Source: Candidatus Shapirobacteria bacterium UBA1420 (GTDB lineage: Bacteria; Patescibacteriota; Microgenomatia; UBA12405). Taken from it: a stretch of DNA of 9,398 nucleotides. The position numbers and the translations under genes are program-made. The notes below the pieces were generated by a model that was not told the DNA's origin, did not search any database, and saw nothing but the letters and a program-made list of their open reading frames with translations. The stretch covers positions 950 to 10,347 of the forward strand of contig DBPM01000046.1 of assembly GCA_002304845.1 (NCBI GenBank). The letters run 5' to 3'. This document shows, one piece after another, positions 1-4,781 of the stretch (position 1 is its first letter; each line of letters begins with the position of its first letter).

Positions 1-890
1 GTTTTGAAATCAACGGTTTTACCATTAAAAGTAAATTTCAATTTACCTTTAATGGTTTTAATCAAGTGCGACAACATTTTTTCGGTAAATTTCATCAAAA
101 CTTCATAATCAACATAGGCCCAGTAAAATTCCAGTTGGGTAAATTCCGGATTATGAAAGCGAGAGACACTTTCATTTCTAAAATCTCTGGCAAATTCAAA
201 GACTTTTTCTAAACCGGCCACCATCAATCTTTTCAGATAAAGCTCATTGCTGATACGCAAATACATATCCTGATTGAGTTCGTTGTGCTTGGTAATAAAT
301 GGTTTGGCGGAAGCACCACCATAGATGGGTTGTAAAATAGGTGTCTCAACTTCCAAAAAGCCTTCTTTGATTAAAAATTGACGTAAAGTTTCCACTATTT
401 TACTTCTGGTCAAAAATACTTCCCGACTTTTGGAATTAACAATCAAGTCAACGTAACGTTGACGGTAACACTCTTCAACATCAGTTAAACCATGCCATTT
501 TTCAGGTAAAGGACGAAGGTTTTTAGCTAACAGAGCAAACTCGCTGACTCTGATGGTGATTTCCCCGGCTTGAGTTTTAAAAACTTCACCTTGAGCCGAA
601 ATAATGTCACCCAGATCCAAAAGCTTAACCAAATTCATTTTATCGCCTAAGGTATTGGCTTCAAAAAAAAGTTGGATTTTACCTTCTCTGTCAACCAGAT
701 CGGCGAAAAGAATTTTGCCATGACCACGAAGCAACATCAGACGACCAGCGACGGTAGCTGTCTGACCAAGTTTATTTTTGACTTGCAGACTAGAATCTTT
801 TTTAGAGAGATTAGGTTGAGGATAGGCGTCAAGACCTAAATCGTAAATTTTTTGAAGTTTTTGGCGACGTTGAGCAATAAGATCGGACAT
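1..890 (-). CDS. lysS: Lysine--tRNA ligase, class II (N-terminal 296 residues; C-terminus outside window)
   Basis: Class II lysyl-tRNA synthetase, which charges tRNA-Lys with lysine using ATP in the cytoplasm. Reading from the ATG at 890-888, an N-terminal OB-fold anticodon-binding domain spans roughly residues 44-125. The catalytic domain follows with RQRYVDLI (143-150), motif 1 around GFLEVETPIL (177-186), the family signature GGASAKPFITKHN (191-203), the stretch YLRISNELYLKRL (210-222), and motif 2 with FRNES and FHNPEFTQLEFYWAY (237-259). Motif 3 and the rest of the active site lie beyond the left edge. The start is fixed: the in-frame codon at 896-894 is TAG and no other start lies between. 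It begins 11 bases after the greA stop, so greA-lysS is probably one operon, an arrangement seen in other bacteria. Only a weak AGG precedes the ATG. Motif 2 reads FARDFRNES where many LysS have a form like INRNFRNEG; I regard this as lineage variation. Confidence 0.95.
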   Translation of the reverse strand, partial: MSDLIAQRRQKLQKIYDLGLDAYPQPNLSKKDSSLQVKNKLGQTATVAGRLMLLRGHGKILFADLVDREGKIQLFFEANTLGDKMNLVKLLDLGDIISAQGEVFKTQAGEITIRVSEFALLAKNLRPLPEKWHGLTDVEECYRQRYVDLIVNSKSREVFLTRSKIVETLRQFLIKEGFLEVETPILQPIYGGASAKPFITKHNELNQDMYLRISNELYLKRLMVAGLEKVFEFARDFRNESVSRFHNPEFTQLEFYWAYVDYEVLMKFTEKMLSHLIKTIKGKLKFTFNGKTVDFK

Positions 891-901
891 GACCTATTTT
901 A

Positions 902-1360
902 TCAGGCAATGGCGATGATTTTGTAGGTAACTTTTCCACCGGGAGCATCGATAACAAACTCATCCTTGGCTTTTTTACCAATCATAGCCACACCCAGAGG
1001 TGAGCTGGAAGAAATTTTATTTTGAGAGGGATCAGCTTCAAATTCACCGACAATATAGAAAGTTCTTTCACCATTACCGATAATTTTGGTTTTAACTTTA
1101 GAGCCAATTTGAACGGTTTTGGAAGTCTTTTTAGTGGTGACAATTTCGTAGTTTTCCAAGACTTCTTCAAGGAAAGCAATTTTACTATTGACGACTTCTA
1201 ACTCAACTTTGAGTTGAGAAGCTAGAGAATCCTCCCCCGACTCATCGGGTTGAGCGACTTCCTCTATTTGAGTAATCAAGTGATCAGCTTTCTTTTGTAA
1301 ATTCGAGAGATCATCTTGGATTTGTTGGAGACCTTCTTTGGTCAATTGATTTTTGGACAT
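902..1360 (-). CDS. greA: Transcription elongation factor GreA/GreB family
   Basis: GreA-type factor of 152 residues, close to the usual ~158. It enters the RNA polymerase secondary channel and stimulates cleavage of backtracked RNA. The N-terminal coiled coil (about residues 6-74) begins LTKEGLQQIQDDL. The C-terminal FKBP-like domain (about 80-152) carries IVGEFEADP (103-111), ISSSSPLGVAMIGKKAKDE (116-134) and APGGKVTYKI (139-148), all typical. The coiled-coil tip is unusual: the common DLSENAEY-like motif, whose acidic residues hold catalytic metal, is replaced by PDESGEDSLA (38-47). By ungapped alignment E40 and E43 would stand in for the two acids. The ATG is the only possible start, because an in-frame TAG lies at 1378-1376. 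It is the first gene of a probable greA-lysS operon and is divergent from the sortase gene 39 bases away. A good promoter (TTGACA, 17 bases, TAACAT) lies in that gap, giving a leader of only about 9-13 bases with no Shine-Dalgarno sequence. Confidence 0.93.
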   Translation of the reverse strand: MSKNQLTKEGLQQIQDDLSNLQKKADHLITQIEEVAQPDESGEDSLASQLKVELEVVNSKIAFLEEVLENYEIVTTKKTSKTVQIGSKVKTKIIGNGERTFYIVGEFEADPSQNKISSSSPLGVAMIGKKAKDEFVIDAPGGKVTYKIIAIA

Positions 1361-1382
1361 ATCAGTTTCAGGTCCCTATGTT
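1354..1382 (+). promoter_or_regulatory. Predicted sigma-70-type promoter of the sortase-rel operon
   Basis: The -35 TGGACA (1354-1359, 5/6 to consensus) and -10 TATGTT (1377-1382, 4/6) are separated by exactly 17 bases. The start point would be near 1389, leaving a leader of about 11 bases before the TTG at 1400. The -35 overlaps the greA start codon on the other strand, and the -10 overlaps the opposing greA -10. Predicted from sequence only. Confidence 0.5.
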
Positions 1383-1406
1383 AAACTAGGTAGTAATTTT
1401 TGTCAA
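1378..1406 (-). promoter_or_regulatory. Predicted sigma-70-type promoter of the greA-lysS operon
   Basis: On the minus strand, TTGACA (1406-1401, a perfect -35) is followed after 17 bases by TAACAT (1383-1378, 4/6 as a -10). The start point would be about 1369-1373, giving a very short leader to the ATG at 1360. The discriminator reads AGGGACC, which is GC-rich. The -35 overlaps the TTG start codon of the divergent sortase gene, and the -10 shares five bases with the opposing -10. Confidence 0.6.
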
Positions 1407-2107
1407 ATAAAGTGTTCAATTTTTTTAGATTCGTTCCAAAAAAGCGTCAGGTTAGGATAAAAGATAATAAGGGCTTAATTTTTTACAACCCTAAAATAGG
1501 GCGACGATTGCCCTTTTATGTAGCTAATATCCTATTTTTAAGTGCTTTGATTTATGGCATCTATTTATACACTCCGTTGATCAAAGCCATTGGTTATTAT
1601 GAAATCAATAAAAATAAGGAAGTAGAAATAATTGTGATGCCGACAACAGCGCCAGAAGCGCCTATAGACGCAACTTACAAGATAATTATTCCCAAAATAC
1701 AAGCGGAAGCGGATGTCAGAGAAAATGTCTCCCCTTTTGATCAGGCTGAATACAATCGAGTCTTAAAAGAAAATGTAGTGGCTCAAGCCAGTGGTTCCTT
1801 TCCACCGGGAAGTGGAGTGGGGCGATCGACTTATATCTTTGCTCATTCAACCAATGCCGGTCCCAGCAGTGTCAGAAATAATGCAGTTTTTTATCTCTTA
1901 GGTAAATTGGAAGTTGATGACCAGATTGTCATCAACTATCACGGTAATCATAAAAATTATCGTGTTTATGAGAAAAAGGTGGTTAAACCCAATGTTTTAG
2001 ATTTTTTAACTTACGGCGATCCGACTAGAGAGGTGTTGATTTTACAGACTTGTTGGCCCATTGGGACGGACTGGAATAGATTATTAGTTTTAGCGGAAGC
2101 AATTTAA
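1400..2107 (+). CDS. Sortase (membrane-anchored cysteine transpeptidase)
   Basis: A sortase of 235 residues. The family cleaves a sorting signal near the C-terminus of secreted proteins and joins them to a cell-surface nucleophile. A basic cytoplasmic N-terminus (1-37) precedes a single membrane segment at about 38-60, a linker, and then the sortase barrel (about 90-235). Catalytic residues are visible: His149 in YIFAHSTN, Cys218 in ILQTCWPIGTDW and Arg227 in WNRLLVLA. The topology is N-in, with the catalytic domain outside. Class cannot be fixed from sequence reading alone; the TCWPxGT form resembles class D/E-like sortases. The start is TTG at 1400, since an in-frame TAA lies at 1394-1396. 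The only close alternative is GTG at 1412, and the next Met (residue 80) would lose the membrane anchor. The gene ends one base before rel, so the two are probably co-transcribed. No LPXTG-type substrate is encoded in the window. Confidence 0.9.
   Translation: MSNKVFNFFRFVPKKRQVRIKDNKGLIFYNPKIGRRLPFYVANILFLSALIYGIYLYTPLIKAIGYYEINKNKEVEIIVMPTTAPEAPIDATYKIIIPKIQAEADVRENVSPFDQAEYNRVLKENVVAQASGSFPPGSGVGRSTYIFAHSTNAGPSSVRNNAVFYLLGKLEVDDQIVINYHGNHKNYRVYEKKVVKPNVLDFLTYGDPTREVLILQTCWPIGTDWNRLLVLAEAI
2095..2099 (+). promoter_or_regulatory. Ribosome binding site-like GGAAG before rel
   Basis: GGAAG lies nine bases upstream of the rel ATG and inside the last codons of the sortase gene. It is one of the few reasonable Shine-Dalgarno-like sequences in the window and sits before an operon-internal gene. 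The TAAAATG stop-start junction also suggests termination-reinitiation coupling. Confidence 0.4.
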
Positions 2108-2108
2108 A

Positions 2109-3542
2109 ATGATCTTGGATTTAAGTCTGAACCGGGAAGAAGTGGATTTTTGGCCAGCTTTGGCAGAAGTGGTTAATCAAAATGGATATGACCAAGACAA
2201 GATTAAAAAAGCCTATGATATGGCCAAAGATTTTTATGGTGGCGAAAAAAGAAATTCGGGTGAAGCCTATTTATCGCATCCGGTTTGGGTGGCTAAATTG
2301 GTGGCTCAGTTGAATGTAGGTGAGGAAGCCGTAATAGCCGCATTGTTACATGAGTCAATCGCGTATGGAATAGAGCTGGAAAAAATTGCCGAGGAATTTG
2401 GTGATGAGGTAGCTCTCTTGGTAGATGGATTGACTGAAGTGAGAAAAAAGACCGGTGGAGTGGAAGTTCAACAAGATAATGTGGAAATTTTTAGAAGATT
2501 TTTGTTTTCATCGGTAGATGATGTTCGGGTCTTGATAATCCGTTTAAGTGACAAATTGCATGATGGTTTGACTATTGATGGATTGTCCAAGAAAGAGCAG
2601 AAAGATTATGCTCAAAGGGTTTTGGGAATTTATTCCCCAATTGCTGAATATGTAGGTTTACATTTCTTTAAAAGAAAATTGGATGATATTGCTTTTAAGG
2701 CTATTAATCCGGAAATGGCGACAAAAATGGAAGCACTGATTGAAACCAGGAAGAACGACGAAATTAAAGCCCTGGCATTGGTCAAAAGTGAAATTGAGGA
2801 AATGTTGAAAATTAATAATCTTAATAAATATGAAATTCAAGGGAGAATCAAAAGTTTGTACAGTACTTACTTAAAAATAAAAAGTAAAGGTGAAGACAGA
2901 GTTAAAGATCGAGTGGGAATTAGAATTTTAACTGAATCAATAGCTGATTGTTATAACATCTTGGGTTTATTACATGCCAAATATAAATATTTACCAGAAG
3001 AATTTAACGATTACATTTCTGATCCAAAACCAAACGGTTACCGATCTTTACAAACAACCCTGAATTGGAAAGGAAAAATAACTTTGGAAGTACAAATTAG
3101 AACTTTTAAGATGCATGAATTTAATGAATTTGGTCCGGCTTCTCATATTGCTTATAAAATGCGTGATGAAAAAAAACAAAGTGGCCAGGGTTATGAATGG
3201 GTCAAGGAACTAATTAATTGGCAAAGAGATGATAAAAATGTCAACACTTACAAAATCAATGTCCTGAGTAATTTTGTGTATGTCTCAACCCCTAAGGGAG
3301 ATATTATCCAACTACCTAAAGGAGCCACAGCTTTAGACTTTGCTTATAGAATTCATACAGAGATTGGAGATCATTGTATGGGTGTAAAAATTAACAACAA
3401 GATGGGGAAAATATCAACGGTACTCGCCAGTGGCGATGTGGTGGAAATTATGACTAATAATAAGGTTAATGTTAATAAAAATTGGTTGGAGTTGGTCACT
3501 ACTCGCTGGGCTAAGGAACATATCAGGAAAATGACTGCATAA
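2109..3542 (+). CDS. rel: Short RelA/SpoT-family (p)ppGpp synthetase with degenerate HD domain, ending after TGS
   Basis: RelA/SpoT homologue of 477 residues, against about 730 for full-length Rel. It transfers pyrophosphate from ATP to GDP/GTP to make the stringent-response alarmone. Domains: HD-type hydrolase region (about 35-185), synthetase (about 240-350), TGS (about 386-449). The synthetase looks intact, with GRIKSLYS (245-252), Asp267 in KDRVGIRI, DPKPNGYRSLQTT (305-317, stacking Tyr311) and Glu327 in LEVQIRT. The hydrolase site is not standard. His57 and Asp148 are present, but the HD pair is His81-Glu82 and the downstream ED pair reads Ala85-Tyr86, so hydrolysis is probably weak or lost. 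TGS keeps His416, equivalent to the residue that contacts the tRNA CCA end. The protein stops shortly afterwards, without the helical, zinc-finger and ACT/RRM domains used to dock on the ribosome. It follows the sortase by one base and overlaps the convergent uvrC by 20 bases. Family assignment is firm; loss of hydrolysis is inference. Confidence 0.93.
   Translation: MILDLSLNREEVDFWPALAEVVNQNGYDQDKIKKAYDMAKDFYGGEKRNSGEAYLSHPVWVAKLVAQLNVGEEAVIAALLHESIAYGIELEKIAEEFGDEVALLVDGLTEVRKKTGGVEVQQDNVEIFRRFLFSSVDDVRVLIIRLSDKLHDGLTIDGLSKKEQKDYAQRVLGIYSPIAEYVGLHFFKRKLDDIAFKAINPEMATKMEALIETRKNDEIKALALVKSEIEEMLKINNLNKYEIQGRIKSLYSTYLKIKSKGEDRVKDRVGIRILTESIADCYNILGLLHAKYKYLPEEFNDYISDPKPNGYRSLQTTLNWKGKITLEVQIRTFKMHEFNEFGPASHIAYKMRDEKKQSGQGYEWVKELINWQRDDKNVNTYKINVLSNFVYVSTPKGDIIQLPKGATALDFAYRIHTEIGDHCMGVKINNKMGKISTVLASGDVVEIMTNNKVNVNKNWLELVTTRWAKEHIRKMTA
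3523..3542. other. Convergent 3' overlap of rel and uvrC (20 bp)
   Basis: The last six codons and stop of rel (plus) are read on the other strand as the last codons and TGA of uvrC (minus). There is no room for a conventional terminator between the genes, and I see no GC-rich hairpin with a T-run just beyond either stop. Confidence 0.9.
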
Positions 3543-4761
3543 GTTGTTTACGATAAGCATTGGCAAAACGATGAGCTTCGTTGCGTAAGTTTTCAAGCAA
3601 GAGTAGAGCGGAGGAATTGTGAGGTAAATTGAATTCCAACCAGCGATTTTTATGTCTTAAAACTATGGTTTCAAATTTTTTAGCCAACCCGATAAGAGGA
3701 ATATCAGTAATGGTGGTCACAGAAGAGACCTGGGCTTTACCGCCATCAACGACAATAAGGTCGGGTAGAGGCCATTCAGGATGACGGAGACGACGAGAAA
3801 CTACTTCTCGGAGCATAAATTGATCATCAGCGATTTGTTTACTTTTAATTTTAAATTTTCTATATTGACTTTTATCAATATGACCATGTTGCCAAACGAC
3901 CATAGCACCGACAAAATATTTATTGCCCAGTTGTGAAATATCATAAACTTCAAAACGTTTAATTTGATTAATATCAAAATAAGGCTTAAGAACAGTTTCT
4001 AATTCATTGATGGCTTGCGAATTTTTGTCGTCACTTAAGTTTATATTTTCAGACATCGATTTGAGGTTGTACCACCCGGAAGTGATGTAGGTGAGAGCAT
4101 CGAGTTGACGACGTAATTGGAGAGCGCTTTCATAGTCTTGTTTTTTTGAAGCCTGTTTCATTTCTCTGGAAAGAGAAGAAAGAAGAGAGGTGAATTTACC
4201 ATTCAGAATTTTTTTAATTTTTTGAATATTTTGACGATAAACAACCGGATTGGGATTGGGGCCGGGACAGAGTCCTAAATGACAATAAAGACAAGGGCGA
4301 GGAGGGTGACGCTCTTGACTTTTAAAGGGGAAAATTTTTCGGAGAGTTTTTAAAAGAGAATGAACAGCAGAGCTGTTGGGAAAAGGTCCAAAGATATCGG
4401 CTTGGCTAGGAAGACGACTAAAGTGGGCGGTAAAGATTCGGGGATTTTTTTCTTTGGTAATGCAAATATAAAGATAAGAACGATTATCTTTTAAGAGAGA
4501 ATTGTATTTGGGAATGTATTTTTTAATTAAAGAAGATTCTAAAATTAAGGCTTCGATTTCGGAACCGACAACATGAGTTTCGATGGAATCAATTTGAGAA
4601 ACTAAGCTTTGAGTTTTGGGACCTAGAGCATCACGACCAAGAAAATATTGCGAGACTCGTTTTTTCAGATTGATGGCTTTACCGACATAAATAATTTCAC
4701 CGGCTCGATTTTTATAAATGTAAACGCCCGGTGAATTGGGTAAATTTTTTAAATCCAACAT
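3523..4761 (-). CDS. uvrC: Minimal excinuclease ABC subunit C (GIY-YIG, UVR and RNase H core only)
   Basis: UvrC makes the two incisions flanking a lesion during nucleotide excision repair after UvrB loading. At 412 residues it is far below the usual ~600. Present: GIY-YIG domain (about 8-90) with GVY (12-14), YVGKA (25-29), Arg35 and Glu75 for 3' incision; a reduced Cys region (Cys157, Cys160, Cys165); a UVR UvrB-binding motif (about 191-226); and an RNase H-like core with Asp274 in YDIS, Asp339 in VVDGG and His397 in NEAHRFA for 5' incision. Absent: the roughly 110-residue region normally between UVR and the RNase H core, and the C-terminal (HhH)2 DNA-binding domain; the protein stops nine residues after HRFA. 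Two of four conserved cluster cysteines are replaced (Pro145, Asn169). The catalytic set remains, so I call it a compact functional gene rather than a pseudogene. The start is fixed, because an in-frame TAG lies at 4767-4765. Confidence 0.92.
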   Translation of the reverse strand: MLDLKNLPNSPGVYIYKNRAGEIIYVGKAINLKKRVSQYFLGRDALGPKTQSLVSQIDSIETHVVGSEIEALILESSLIKKYIPKYNSLLKDNRSYLYICITKEKNPRIFTAHFSRLPSQADIFGPFPNSSAVHSLLKTLRKIFPFKSQERHPPRPCLYCHLGLCPGPNPNPVVYRQNIQKIKKILNGKFTSLLSSLSREMKQASKKQDYESALQLRRQLDALTYITSGWYNLKSMSENINLSDDKNSQAINELETVLKPYFDINQIKRFEVYDISQLGNKYFVGAMVVWQHGHIDKSQYRKFKIKSKQIADDQFMLREVVSRRLRHPEWPLPDLIVVDGGKAQVSSVTTITDIPLIGLAKKFETIVLRHKNRWLEFNLPHNSSALLLLENLRNEAHRFANAYRKQLMQSFS

Positions 4762-4776
4762 AAGCTATTATATAAT
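4748..4776 (+). promoter_or_regulatory. Predicted leaderless promoter of the glycosyltransferase gene
   Basis: A perfect -10 TATAAT (4771-4776) lies five bases before the ATG at 4782, with TTTAAA (4748-4753, 4/6 to the -35 consensus) 17 bases upstream. Transcription would begin at or within a base of the A of the ATG, giving a leaderless mRNA. The in-frame TGA at 4776-4778 excludes any earlier start codon. Confidence 0.6.
4767..4772 (-). promoter_or_regulatory. Predicted leaderless promoter (-10) of uvrC
   Basis: On the minus strand TATAAT (4772-4767) lies five bases before the uvrC ATG at 4761, so the transcript should start at or next to the A of the ATG. I see no convincing -35 at 16-18 bases. 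The hexamer overlaps the opposing TATAAT within the palindrome ATTATATAAT (4767-4776). Confidence 0.5.
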
Positions 4777-4781
4777 GAAGT

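Noticed and set aside
1388..1393. AGGTAG before the sortase TTG as a Shine-Dalgarno site
   Set aside because: The predicted transcript start is at about 1389, so most of this sequence would be missing or at the extreme 5' end of the mRNA, and the match is poor.
2349..2354. HE in Rel as a sequencing error for HD
   Set aside because: The codon is GAG; reaching an Asp codon would need a change of the third base, and the neighbouring ED positions are also changed, so the whole site has diverged rather than a single base.
3567..3582. Hairpin AACGA/TCGTT just after the rel stop as a terminator
   Set aside because: The stem is only five pairs, is not GC-rich, has no T-run after it and lies inside uvrC coding sequence.
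902..4761. Possible recoding of TGA (Gracilibacteria-type code)
   Set aside because: greA and uvrC end with TGA at or just beyond family-consistent C-termini, and the other genes end with TAA, so the standard bacterial code fits.
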